A stretch of 64,000 bases of DNA from Allacma fusca (GCA_947179485.1 OX359245.1:2833001-2897000), one strand, 5' to 3'; positions 28,601 to 37,140 are shown, counted from the first letter of the stretch. Program-made: numbers and translations. Notes: generated by a model not told the origin, from the letters alone.

Positions 28601-29272
28601 AAGAACGCATTTGAAAAAACCCAAGCCTTTGAAATCTTTCGTATGTTTTAAAACGAAGATTTTCAACATGGTTCTTGTAACGGCATGACAAACATCAAAA
28701 TCGAAAATAGGGTTCTAGATCAAAGTCGGCACTAATCATTCCGTAAGAGTGTAGAAAACATACCAAAACTACTGCTGCTTCGAGACTGTACTAAACAAAA
28801 CTCAATCAATGGAAATCTTCGGTAATTTTTCAAATGTCAATTCTCTACATGGTTCTTGTAACGGCATAACAAGCATCAAAATCAAAGAAAGAGTTCTAGA
28901 ACAAAGTCGGCACCATTCGGTTCTTAAGAGTGTAGAAAACATACCAAAACTGCTGCTCGTTTCGATAACGTACTTGACAAAACTTATTCCATTGAAATCT
29001 TCTGTAATTTTCCAAATGTTAATTTTCTACATGGTTCTTGTAACCGCATTGAGAACACCAAAATCGAAGAAAGGGTTCTACAACATCTTTCTTACAAATC
29101 TCTATTGAAGCAAGTTGAAAATGTGCCAAAACTGCTACTCCTTCCAAGAACGCATTTGAAAAAACCCAAGCCTTTGAAATCTTTCGTATGTTTTAAAACG
29201 AAGATTTTCAACATGGTTCTTGTAACGGCATGACAAACATCAAAATCGAAAATAGGGTTCTAGATCAAAGTC
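22441..29272. repeat. Satellite block E: trimer/octamer array up to the array edge
   Basis: M1 starts near 22441, 22805, 23350, 23895, 24259, 25168, 25713, 26258, 26622, 27167, 27712, 28257 and 28802. Spacings of 545 and 364 bp show the same trimer and octamer logic as block B. At about 24,720 an M3 monomer changes to M1 sequence in mid-monomer (gatcaaagtcggcaccattc), giving an M3/M1 chimera. The last 1.5 kb are plain trimers with very few differences. The array stops inside M3 at 29,272. Confidence 0.88.
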
Positions 29273-29914
29273 ACCATCAGCGTAGCCAATGGTGGATTCC
29301 AAATTACGTCCCGATGCCAAGGCTTTTGCCAAGACATTAATATTAGATAAGGGAACATTTTTACCGTCAACAACTATCTCGCCATTTTCATTGGAAGAAA
29401 TATTTGACGCACGTAATGACTTCATAATAGCGTGCACTCGTTTTTCAATGGGCGTTTTCACAGGTTTGTTGTTTGCTTCTATTGCTAAAGGTGATTTAAT
29501 TTTCATCTCATGTTTGCCATTTTTTCGGTACATATCTGTCCGGTCTGCAAGGTCAATTGCATGTGAGGTATGGTTTTTCCTCATCATTGGCAATGCTGTG
29601 ACTGTATTTAAATTCAAGGATCGTCCAGTTTCATCATCTGGTTCACCATTACTTGCATAATTATTTCGATTGGATGGAACTGACGAAACTAACATTGGTG
29701 TTGATGCTTCAAGTGCACGTTGTTTTGACAGTCTCCTGGCTGCGTCGTTATACAATATAGCGCGTACATCATCGGGAATTTTCTCATTTTCAGATAAAAC
29801 TTTCATTTTTTGTTCTTCCAAGTTCAAGGACCCGTTCTCTGTCTTTGCACGTTTAAAATTCATTAGTAGTTCATAGTCTGATTCTGAGATTAACTTCATT
29901 TTTCTGGCCATCAT
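29240..29914 (-). CDS. Conserved Polinton/adintovirus-type protein of unknown function, C-terminus replaced by satellite
   Basis: This is a 224-residue hydrophilic protein starting with two Met codons at 29914. The N-terminus (KLISESDYELLMNF) and a following helical part (IPDDVRAILYNDAARRL) resemble a conserved unknown protein often encoded in Polinton/adintovirus-type elements. A later block (GEIVVDGKNVPLSNINVLAKAL) fits the same family, quoted here from general recognition and not from an alignment. The middle is low-complexity and rich in Asn, Ser and Lys. The last ten residues and the stop codon lie inside the satellite (29240-29272), so the natural C-terminus is missing. It lies 5 bp past the stop of the next gene upstream on the same strand. 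It may be a structural or packaging protein, which is inference. The open frame is otherwise intact. Confidence 0.6.
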   Translation of the reverse strand: MMARKMKLISESDYELLMNFKRAKTENGSLNLEEQKMKVLSENEKIPDDVRAILYNDAARRLSKQRALEASTPMLVSSVPSNRNNYASNGEPDDETGRSLNLNTVTALPMMRKNHTSHAIDLADRTDMYRKNGKHEMKIKSPLAIEANNKPVKTPIEKRVHAIMKSLRASNISSNENGEIVVDGKNVPLSNINVLAKALASGRNLESTIGYADGDFDLEPYFRF

Positions 29915-29919
29915 ATATT

Positions 29920-30261
29920 TTAATTGTTCACTAACTTTGAGATGAGTGTTGGTAAAACAGATGCCAGAATTAACGGAATGAATGCACCTCCTCCTTTTTG
30001 AACAATAATAGCTCTTTCCTTTTTGGAATGTTTTTTATATTTTTTAGATGCAATTTTGTTTAAAACATTCTTGTATGGAACAAGTTTTTGCACTGTTTGT
30101 TTTGGAATATTGACGTTTCCTTTATAAACATTCAACATGCATTCACACAATGCCTTTATTTCTGATTTATCGGCATTTTTAATACACTTAATACGCTGAT
30201 GCTTGCCGCAGTTTGCAATGTACCCCAAAAAATGTTTATGCCTTCTTATTTTTGAAATCAT
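29920..30261 (-). CDS. Small basic protein with glycine-hydrophobic tail, adenovirus core-protein-like
   Basis: The first ATG at 30261 gives 113 residues (MISKIRRHKHF); the frame is open further upstream only through a TTG codon. The N-terminal two thirds are rich in Lys, Arg, His and Cys. The C-terminus ends in KGGGAFIPLILASVLPTL followed by a short Lys/Asn tail. A basic body with a Gly-Gly then hydrophobic tail is typical of small core proteins of adenoviruses and of a recurrent small gene in Polinton/adintovirus elements. Likely role: DNA-binding or membrane-active virion protein (inference). It reads in the same direction as the gene after it, with only a few bases between them, and away from the integrase. 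No frame break is seen. Confidence 0.6.
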   Translation of the reverse strand: MISKIRRHKHFLGYIANCGKHQRIKCIKNADKSEIKALCECMLNVYKGNVNIPKQTVQKLVPYKNVLNKIASKKYKKHSKKERAIIVQKGGGAFIPLILASVLPTLISKLVNN

Positions 30262-30324
30262 TTTGATGACTCCTGTTGATGTTATCAGTTTCGTCAATTA
30301 AAGTAATCTGCCGGTGTAACGTTG

Positions 30325-30645
30325 ATGTCATTATTATTTAGGCTGTATAAGATGGAAGAACATACTGTAGAAGAGCAGTATTTAAATATACACAAAAATG
30401 GAAGTTTTGGTGGTATTAATCATTTCTTAGAAAATAACAAGTCGGATAAAAACTACAACAGAAAGGAAGTCGAAAATAGACTTTCGTCTTTAAAGTCCTA
30501 CACTTATCATAAACCTATCAAAAGAAAATTCCCGCGTAGGCAAGTATACATTCCTTGCATGAATTATCAATATGTGATTGACCTAGTTGACGTGAGGAAA
30601 TATAAGAGACAAAATAGTTTTATAACCTACTTATTATCATGTATT
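30325..30645 (+). pseudogene. Polinton-type DDE integrase, 5' fragment
   Basis: Met codons lie at 30325 and 30352. The encoded start includes NGSFGGINHF, then a linker with SLKSYTYHKPIKRKFPRR, typical of the N-terminal region of Polinton and related retroviral-type integrases. The first catalytic Asp lies in the IDLVD segment near 30,585. Reading is cut at the codons for YLLSCI by insertion of a SINE at 30646. Only the target-site duplication was added and no coding bases seem lost. The integrase would cut and join element ends into host DNA; here it cannot be made intact. Confidence 0.8.
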
Positions 30646-31356
30646 AGACCGGGCCTGCGGTCTGGTGGTGTAGTGAATCTGTAAGGTTGCAGAAGAGTCG
30701 GCTTTCGACTCTAGCTCACCCCAAAATAATTTCAGGTCATTTCTATCTTTCTCTATACACTATCGATATGCAAATGAGGTCTGGAGGCATGTTGCGCATT
30801 CTTGGAAGAGTATCAGCAGGAGTAGTGTGTGCCGTACACTGATAATGATTCGTAAGATGAATTGGTGTATTTGTATATACTTCGACTGCTGATATCTCGA
30901 ATAAGATTGTGTCCGTGGCATGTCCCGTGTCTCCTCCCTTGTCTGCATATCCTCTGTCTCTACCTGTAGCTTCACATTTCACTCTCTCTCTCTATAGCTA
31001 AGTCTGCGTATGTGTGTGGTGATATACATGCTTGCAAGACTGCGGGGATGCTGTGTGTGACACCGGGTATGTGCTTTGAAACTGTATGTGCTAATGTATA
31101 GCGGACTGCACACGTAGCGGGGGCCTAGACCTCTACCTTCGGTTATTAGTCATATGATGACGAGTTTACATGCAGGCCTGTGGTTGAGTAAGTGTGGAAT
31201 GGGCGGCCGCCCCACTTCACAGTACGCAGCTAATGGGCCAGAATGGCTCCAATTTGTAAATAAATTAAAAAGAGAATAAAGGAGGTAAAGAAAACTCTGT
31301 AAGGCCTTAAGGGCAAGAAATCGGAGTATAAACCCCAAATAATAATAATAATAATA
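30646..31356 (+). mobile_element. SINE-like retroposon with tRNA-like head and (AAT)n tail
   Basis: This 711-bp insertion is flanked by a perfect 13-bp target-site duplication, attatcatgtatt, at 30633-30645 and 31357-31369. The head has a box A-like stretch (tggtgtagtgaa, ~30667) and a box B-like stretch (gctttcgactc, 30701-30711) about 35 bp apart, as in tRNA-derived pol III promoters. The 3' end is a run of aat triplets (31338-31358), a common SINE/LINE tail. A 12-bp palindrome (gggcggccgccc) is at 31201-31212. It is longer than usual for a SINE, so it may be a composite. It encodes no protein that can be recognised. Confidence 0.8.
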
Positions 31357-32022
31357 ATTATCATGTATTGATGGATTCTCAAAATATGCCTACTTTGTAC
31401 CCTTGAAAAACAAGAAACCAGAAACTGTTATAAACGGACTTGAAACTATTTTTCAAACTTCTAAAGTATATCCCAAAAAAATTCACAGTGACGCAGGATT
31501 AGAGTTTACATCGAAGCAAACTCAAAGTTATTTTAAAAAGCACGGAATCGAACATTTTAGTACCAGTTTAAAAAGTACTAAAGCATGCCTTGTTGAAAGA
31601 TTACATCGTATTATTTTTGAAAGGATCTCAAGATACCTAACGCACATGAAAACCAAACATATTTAAAAATTTTGCAGCATGTTGTAAATAATTATAATAA
31701 TTCAAAACATTCCAGTATAGGCATGGCTCCCTCCGAAGTTACAAAAGATAACGAGGTGGAAGTATATCGAAAGTTGTATGGGGGTCATGCACAGGAAAAA
31801 CCAAAATCAAAACCAAAGTTCCATGTTGGTGACAAAGTTTTGCGTAAGGAGTCACGCAAGCTCTTTCATAAGGGGTATCTAGGTTCATGGGAAAAAAATA
31901 TTTACACAGTTACTAGGATTGCTAACACCCAACCATGGATATATTATTTAGAGTCATCAGATAAAGTCCCCGTAAACGGGTGCTATTACGCCCAAGAACT
32001 GCAAAAAGTTAGTCATTTGTAA
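31357..32022 (+). pseudogene. Polinton-type DDE integrase, 3' fragment with frameshift
   Basis: Coding resumes right after the SINE with a block typical of the rve core (DGFSKYA, then VPLKNKK). The second catalytic Asp is in IHSDAGLEF (~31,485) and the catalytic Glu in CLVERLHR (~31,590). The frame ends at a TAA at 31664-31666. Homology continues in another frame from about 31,640, including NNYNNSKHSSIGMAPSEV, so a one-base indel lies near 31,635-31,650. The C-terminal part has FHVGDKVLRKE and a Tyr-rich block, like the chromo/SH3-like tail of these integrases. It ends with a TAA at 32020-32022. All three acidic catalytic residues survive, but the gene has both an insertion and a frameshift. 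Confidence 0.8.
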
Positions 32023-32040
32023 TTTATCTTTTGAGGTATA

Positions 32041-32658
32041 ATGTGCCTGTTTTCATACTGTGTAGATATTTTTGAAGAATATCGTAAAACCCTTTGTTCA
32101 TCGTCTGCGCCAGGCATTTGTGAAAAAATTTCGTATAAGTGTAATTGTATTGTTTGCAACTCCGGCATGGCGCAAGCGCAAGTTGATATGAGCCTCAAAG
32201 GTTCTTCATCAGTCAAGAGTTCAAAACCATCCTCAAAACAAGAGAGGGGCGTCAAAGAAATATCGCTTCCATACCCTCCTTATCCACCATTTATTCCAAC
32301 CATTTACAAAGAGCCAAAACAAATGAAGAGAACCAAATCAACGACTAGTTTTCAGTCGGTAATTCATTCTGTCCCTCTTCATTTACGCATTCAAAGCATG
32401 CCCATTAAAGGCAACATATATCCAAAAATAGAATTGGAAAGCAGTTGGGTGTTATATGTGGGGAACGAACTTGGTGGTCCTGGAGACACCCATTTAAATA
32501 TCCGAGACAGATCGCGTCAGGGAACGTCAAGGGATATCGCTGAAGGTTCCACCCCCTACGTGGGAGTTGCCCTGCCTCTGGAGATGATCTACTCTCTCAC
32601 AGAAGGATTAAGTCAGTTGGCAAATTACAGCAGCTATAATCAGCAGCGTCAAAACTAG
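32041..32658 (+). CDS. Unrecognised 205-residue protein next to the integrase
   Basis: The ATG at 32041 lies 18 bp after the integrase stop. The first 40 residues hold seven cysteines (positions about 2, 7, 19, 27, 34, 36 and 39), the last as CNCIVC, which could bind metal or form disulphides. A Ser/Lys-rich linker follows, then a proline-tyrosine run (LPYPPYPPFIP) that resembles late-domain or WW-binding motifs of virion proteins. The C-terminal 120 residues look folded (SWVLYVGNELGGPGD; VALPLEMIYSLTEGL). A second Met at residue 43 would leave out the Cys-rich part. I do not recognise the family. Position and intact frame suggest a gene of the Polinton-like element. The role is unknown. Confidence 0.5.
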   Translation: MCLFSYCVDIFEEYRKTLCSSSAPGICEKISYKCNCIVCNSGMAQAQVDMSLKGSSSVKSSKPSSKQERGVKEISLPYPPYPPFIPTIYKEPKQMKRTKSTTSFQSVIHSVPLHLRIQSMPIKGNIYPKIELESSWVLYVGNELGGPGDTHLNIRDRSRQGTSRDIAEGSTPYVGVALPLEMIYSLTEGLSQLANYSSYNQQRQN

Positions 32659-32724
32659 CACTCTCAATCTCTCAAGTTTTAATAGTTATATTTTTTGAAC
32701 TTTTAATTTTCTATTAATTTCAAA

Positions 32725-33564
32725 ATGGATTCGAATTTTCGTAAACCTGTAATGGAAATTGTGCATAAGCGATTTGATATGAGGCTGAAAACTCAACTTT
32801 CTGGTAAGTAGATTCACCTGTTTTAGTAGTTGCTTTTAAGTTAAACGCATAGATGTTTGTTGACATGAATGATGTACGTATTGCTTGAAAGTTATTACAT
32901 AAAACTGGGGTTTCTACTTATAGGTTCGAAACCTGGAGAAGGAGCATTGAATCATCCCTATCGCCGCCAAGAACGCAGCACAGATTTGATGGATTCCGAA
33001 ATTGTTGAGGGAAGAAGAATCATACCTACCCCTGTTGTCGGTTCATCATCATCATCAGTTGATTTTCGCTACCCGGATTCTGGCTCAATGGATTTACCCG
33101 TCTCCGATACTGTTGGAGAGGAGTCAGATATTTTGGGCTCATCTACTCATCAACAAGTCATTGGAGATGGTGATGGTTTTGATGTAGAACGAAAACGTCC
33201 ATATGATGCTGCTGCCGCTGCGGATATTGTTGGTGATTCATCTGCTCCTGCACCTAAATCTATTATCGACCCTGTGGCACCTGTTGTAGATGCTGTAGCT
33301 AGTGCTTCTAACCAGAAGATCGTGTCATGTTATTATCGTACTCTACCGTACGAGGGAAATGAGCTAACATTTGTCTACATCAAGCGGATGGGGAAGACAG
33401 TCAACATGAACATTAGCAGAATTCCATGGCTGATTCAAAGGTTATCTTATTATTACAGTCTCAAAGGTGATAATATACAGGCAATGGGACAGGCTCTTGA
33501 AAATTGTTATAACATGTACGCCAATGTTGCAAGTGAAATCGATGAATCAGAACTTGATATTTGA
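32725..33564 (+). CDS. Unrecognised two-exon acidic protein
   Basis: Exon 1 runs from the ATG at 32725 to 32803 and ends at a good donor (ctg/gtaagt). The 120-bp intron ends at cttatag, and exon 2 runs from 32924 to the TGA at 33564. Phases match (phase 1), giving 239 residues. The start (MDSNFRKPVMEIVHKRF) is basic and helical. Residues ~45-140 are acidic, Ser/Asp/Ala/Pro-rich and probably disordered. The C-terminal ~85 residues look folded (LPYEGNELTFVYIKRMGK; IPWLIQRLSYYYSLKG) and end in an acidic tail. Without splicing the frame could start at an ATG in the intron (32869), which is less likely. Function is unknown. The disordered acidic middle and compact C-terminus could suit a DNA-binding or regulatory protein (inference). 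Two AATAAA signals follow. Confidence 0.5.
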
Positions 33565-33647
33565 TTTTTCTTCCAAATGTGTTTGTTTTGTTCAATTTCC
33601 ATGAATATATCATTCCATCCAGAATATATATATGTATATATTATTTG

Positions 33648-33685
33648 AATAAAAATAGACCGAAAAGTTGTTGAATAACAATAAA
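33648..33685 (+). terminator. Poly(A) signals after the two-exon gene
   Basis: AATAAA occurs at 33648-33653 and again at 33680-33685, 84 and 116 bp after the stop of the two-exon gene. The position is right for eukaryotic 3'-end formation and supports the upstream gene as a transcription unit. Confidence 0.5.
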
Positions 33686-33867
33686 GACGAAATAATAATT
33701 ATATTATGTATATGAACATTCATTTCAACTGATGGCTTCCCAATATTGATTTTCATCACTTACATATGAAATTCATCGATAGTACGTAATATCATATTAA
33801 AAAAATCTGGGGGTAAGATTCTTAGCATAATACGGAAGGATTAGGGGTAAGGTGGAGGAAAGGAAAA

Positions 33868-33927
33868 GAGCTTGGCTGGACCCTTTTGTTCCTACCCTCT
33901 CCTCCTTCCCTTTATCCAGCCAAGCTC
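33868..33927. repeat. Hairpin with 13-bp perfect arms
   Basis: gagcttggctgga (33868-33880) is the exact reverse complement of tccagccaagctc (33915-33927), with a 34-bp pyrimidine-rich loop. Flanks are purine-rich (ggtggaggaaaggaaaag; gggagggggagg). This may be part of a repeat element; no function is assigned. Confidence 0.6.
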
Positions 33928-34041
33928 CGGGAGGGGGAGGACGATGCAACGCCGTCGCAGAAATGACTCGAATCGATCTCACGTGATACTACAGCACTTC
34001 AATAATCATTCCTTATTCGGACTGAAGATCAGCTGGACGTA

Positions 34042-34326
34042 TTACATGCGTGTCTCTATCGTATCTCCTCCGAACCTGTTGGTCTGGAGTTCCGCTGTTG
34101 CGAAGGCTGTTTCGGGGTCATCCTCGGTTGCTACAGGACTGTCGAGAGGTGAGGTTGTGCTCATCTGAGCTCCCTTATCTTTTGGCAGATCTGCATAAAA
34201 ACTTTGAGACACATAATTCTTTTTTTTTGTCTCCACCACCCGAGTCTCTCTGCTTGGAGAGTTGTGATCGCTACTGTCAAGTGTATACCGGGCGAGCGTC
34301 TTGCACCATAACGCTACCTTGTGCTG
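34042..34326 (-). other. Possible terminal coding exon or gene remnant
   Basis: The minus strand is open for 94 codons between stops at 34327-34329 and 34042-34044. The sequence looks protein-like: LDSSDHNSPSRETRVV, then QSFYADLPKDKG, then DSPVATEDDPETAFATAEL and a C-terminus NRFGGDTIETRM. The mix of acidic, Ser, Thr and Pro residues is like the cytoplasmic tail of a membrane protein. No ATG opens the frame. An acceptor-like CACTAACAG (~34,328) and another at tttttatgcag (~34,195) would allow use as a last exon. The minus strand also carries a consensus donor at ~34,511 (atgcag/gtgagc). I do not recognise the family. Identity and function are unknown, and it may be a pseudogene. Confidence 0.35.
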
Positions 34327-34753
34327 TTAGTGATTTGTCACCACCGAATCAGCACTGGATTCCCGGGTAGTTTGCACCCGTAGGCTTTTGTGACATTTTG
34401 ATTTAGCAGTGATCACCACGAATCCACGTCATTGCCTTGTGGTATTGACTTGGGGGTGAGTGTCCCAATATCTGGCACATTCCTCAGGTTCTGCATAAAG
34501 TGCAGAGGCTCACCTGCATTTTACTCTTTGTAGAATAGCAGCCGGAGCCCCTGACATAACTTGAGTAGATTGCATATCTTAGTGAAGCAGTTGCCCAAAT
34601 AGCAACTTAGGGATACGAAATCGGATAAGCAAATTCAGGAAAGTGAACATCCCATGCTCACTCTTCCAATGCTATTCGTAAATTATCTATACTATATCTA
34701 TTCGTTACTATCTATAGCCTTGAAGCCTACTGGAAATAGGATTCGAGAGATAG

Positions 34754-35078
34754 TACTGTCGAGTCAAGCCAGGCTGATACTTTACCAATTAAGGACAGGT
34801 GTGTTACGCACGCCTCTCTTGCCTCCGATAGGCTTATGCTAGTTACCATAGAGTGACTGTCAACCATCGTTTACTTGTCAACCATAGATTGACTCTGTAT
34901 TTGTAATGAGTGAGTAACATATAATCATGTTGCAAGATATTTACATTGCATATGCATACATTCTTTTATTTCGCGCTGAAACGCATGAAAAATTATCGGC
35001 CAATCGCAGGCAAGAGAGGCGTGCGTAACACACCTGTCCTTAATTGGTAAAGTATCAGCCTGGCTTGACTCGACAGTA
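34754..35078. mobile_element. MITE with 71-bp perfect TIRs and TA flanks (Tc1/mariner-like)
   Basis: The 71-bp arms at 34754-34824 and 35008-35078 are perfect inverted copies (tactgtcgagtcaagcc outward). They extend with a few mismatches for about 10 more bases. Total length is ~325 bp and the centre is AT-rich without coding sequence. If the TIR starts at ctgtcgag, both sides carry TA, the target duplication of Tc1/mariner elements. It is non-autonomous. The perfect arms point to recent insertion or gene conversion. Confidence 0.75.
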
Positions 35079-36598
35079 CATGGTCATGGTCAAATGTAGG
35101 AAGGATATAGGATAGACTGTCCTATTCGGCGGTTAAAATGTAGGCATATATGTAGCCTCGGTTCAAATTTTATAAATAGGAAGGATATAGGATAGGCGGA
35201 GTCATTTGGACACCTTTGGTTTTCACAGATGTGGACAATAATCCTGCCCTCAAAATCCGCAACCAGATCACATTTAAATGTAGACGTCGAGGAGCGAATG
35301 GAAGCCCTTGCATGTGAGGACGTCGTAAAAGTTTACGTATGTAGATAGATATTTGAATTAGTACACAGCTCCATGTGTGTATTGGAAGTCTTAAGGAATT
35401 GCAATTCGTTAAATCGTTTATGACAGTTTAGTTTTGCAAAAGCTTGCATTTTATGAAAATATTTGCTCCATGCAATCCCCTCCAAATAGTCAGTGAATAG
35501 TAAATCTGGACCTGGGAGGAATCGTATATAGGGAAGGGAATTCAAGGCGTAAAATTGCTTGTAATTTAATGCACTCGATCTCGGGGAGTGTCCACGGAAA
35601 ATTGAGCCCTCGCCGGATTTTGGCACCGGAACAGAATCAATACGTCGAACGTTGTTATTACTTCATGAGCAGTAATGCAGTTTAACGGGTTTAAGGTCCG
35701 GTCGTATAGAATAGGTCGAGAAAGTTAGTGGGATTAAAAAAATTACTGTTGTGAGAGAGAGGGCAGTTTCGGAATGGATAAAAGATCCCAATGAGAGTCC
35801 TCCAGGGATAGAAAATAGACTGGTTGAAAAATCACTCTTTCGGAGGAGCAACGACTTATAGGTAATTGAAGAGGATGATCACAAAGGGTTGTGTGGACCA
35901 AAATCCCCATTAATCACGATGATGTATGACAGGTTGAAGGATTGTTGTTGCTCCTTGAACTTCAAGGCTTGTCCATTTGTTACCATCAAAAGTATTTATA
36001 CGCAAAATTGATTTTATTTTATATGTCCCAGACATAATCTCGTGTTCTATCATTCCTATTTTTTTTCAATTGCTTCCTTCATTAAAAAACATTTTATATG
36101 ATGGAGCTCTTCTTGCTGTAAGTTTATCATTACACAGCATTCTTACAGACACTCAACACTTACTTCTATACTATTATAGTCGTATGTATTTCCAAACAAA
36201 ACTATTCAAGGTGAGTACAGATTTTTTTAGGAGAGACGTTAAACGAAAGGGTATCCTTCCTTCTAGCACTCCAGCGAAAGCTAACAAGTATACTATAGTA
36301 TTTCATCGAAGAGGTTGGTTTTGAGTAAACTAGATTTATTTACGACTGAAAGCAAAATTATGTACATGATGTACAAATACATCCGCGTGCAGATCATTTT
36401 GCTTTTGGTGAAACCTGTTGAAGATCATTTTACTTGTAATCAAAAACGCATCTAATTCATTTTAGCCCTTCACCGAAGACAGCCCATTCATAACTTTACA
36501 AGTATATTGTATAGCTTTTTAAACAAAAATGGAAATATTCCATTATGAATGCATGATTTTTTCGTTTATCATTTGGAATCAAGGTTACTTCAGTAGCT
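35079..36598. other. Intergenic stretch, no supported gene
   Basis: Two 18-bp direct copies of taggaaggatataggata lie ~81 bp apart (35095 and 35176). Open frames at 35333-35626 (minus) and 35977-36324 (plus) lack conserved-looking motifs, and no splice context or poly(A) site supports them. I see no recognisable gene. Confidence 0.5.
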
Positions 36599-36893
36599 CT
36601 CAGAGGTGTGGAAAATACATGAAGTTATTGTTGAAATACCAAATACAAATACAATAATTTCAGAAACCTTAAAATACAAATATAAAATAAAATACTAGGA
36701 GTAACTTGGTCAAGATACAAAGTAAAATACAAATTTCTGGACTAGTTTTTGAAAAATACAAAATAAAATACTTTACTTCCTAAACAAACTAAAATACGAA
36801 ATGAAAATACCGTATTTGAAATACAAAATACATTTTGAAAACATTCTCAAAATGGGTAAATACATATGGACCATTCCCGGATCCTATATACTA
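36599..36893. mobile_element. Possible hAT-like non-autonomous element rich in aaatac words
   Basis: The left edge cagaggtgtgg resembles hAT termini. The interior repeats aaatacaaa and aaataaaatac words in both orientations, a pattern of hAT subterminal repeats. The right edge near gaccattcccgg is only loosely matching. A clean 8-bp target duplication was not found, so the ends are uncertain. Confidence 0.35.
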
Positions 36894-36975
36894 ATTTGAA
36901 AGTGATTGTCATGATGGTGATGATGATGGTAGGCGTGATTATGTATGGCATGTTGAAGCATAGTGGTTCATTTTT

Positions 36976-37037
36976 TTCTTTCATTCAGAAAAGAAATGCT
37001 TTGATTTTTTAAAGCATTTTTTGATCAAATGAAAGAA
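36976..37037. repeat. Nested hairpin
   Basis: The outer arms ttctttcatt (36976-36985) and aatgaaagaa (37028-37037) are exact complements. Inside them, aaatgcttt and aaagcattt form a second 9-bp stem around gatttttt. It could be a cruciform or a remnant of an inverted-repeat element. Confidence 0.55.
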
Positions 37038-37070
37038 ATGATGGACAATTATTCTTTTTTAACATTTTTG

Positions 37071-37140
37071 TGGTTACTTGGATAGGCTTAAGTTATAGTA
37101 ACCAAGTGTTACTATAACTTAATCCTGTCCAAGTAAACAC
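37071..37140. repeat. Hairpin with ~32-bp arms and 5-bp loop
   Basis: The arm 37071-37102 (ttacttggataggcttaag ... agtaac) pairs with 37108-37140 with few mismatches (gataggc versus gacagga). The loop is caagt. It looks like a small palindromic MITE or a foldback remnant. Confidence 0.7.

Larger units (their letters stand above)
1..29272. repeat. Satellite DNA array, ~182-bp monomer, higher-order organised
   Basis: The whole stretch is head-to-tail copies of a ~182-bp monomer that continues past the left edge. Every monomer keeps landmarks such as caaatgtcaattttctacatgg, here only in short form (acatggttcttgtaac), a gggttctag block, a gtagaaaacat block and an aactgctgct block. Five monomer types can be told apart: M1 (tcattcaatggaaatc), M2 (tcattccattgaaatc with accgcattgagaacacc), M3 (caagcctttgaaatctttcg), M4 (tcattcctttgaaatc with ttaaaacggcataac) and M5 (tcatttcattgaaat with caacaaag). 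Types differ much more from each other than copies of one type do, as in centromeric higher-order satellites. Short open frames of 60-120 codons recur on both strands but are by-products of the repeat. The last monomer (M3) stops mid-sequence at 29,272. Confidence 0.97.
29273..33564. mobile_element. Polinton/Maverick (adintovirus-like) remnant
   Basis: Two minus-strand genes face a plus-strand DDE integrase, followed by two further plus-strand genes. The integrase and the two minus-strand proteins resemble those of Polinton/Maverick elements and adintoviruses. No major capsid, FtsK-type ATPase, adenain-like protease or protein-primed DNA polymerase is seen, and no long terminal inverted repeat was found. 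The left side has been replaced or cut by the satellite, so it is a fragment. The integrase is broken, so it is an inactive fossil. The exact right end is unknown; 33,564 is the stop of the last gene. Confidence 0.72.

Noticed and set aside
828..29108. Dozens of near-identical 61-120 codon open frames in the satellite, on both strands (starting MEIFGNFSNV or, on the minus strand, MSFVKYVIET).
   Set aside because: They are periodic with the satellite, span monomer borders, lack promoters or splice context, and change length freely with single substitutions. Repetition alone explains them.
1..29272. CRISPR array.
   Set aside because: There are no short identical repeats with unique spacers; the units are ~182-bp diverged monomers in eukaryotic sequence.
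1..29272. CENP-B box in the satellite.
   Set aside because: No TTCGnnnnAnnCGGG match was seen in the monomer types by eye.
29289..29876. Plus-strand frames opposite the satellite-truncated gene.
   Set aside because: They are antisense shadows of the 29240-29914 gene, whose minus-strand product carries the recognisable motifs.
30646..30722. Functional tRNA gene at the head of the inserted element.
   Set aside because: Box A and B-like stretches exist, but no full cloverleaf or acceptor stem is evident, and it is part of a retroposon with a target duplication.
35333..35626. 97-codon minus-strand frame.
   Set aside because: No family features, no supporting splice or poly(A) signals.
35977..36324. 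115-codon plus-strand frame.
   Set aside because: AT-rich composition, no ATG context or domain; probably chance.
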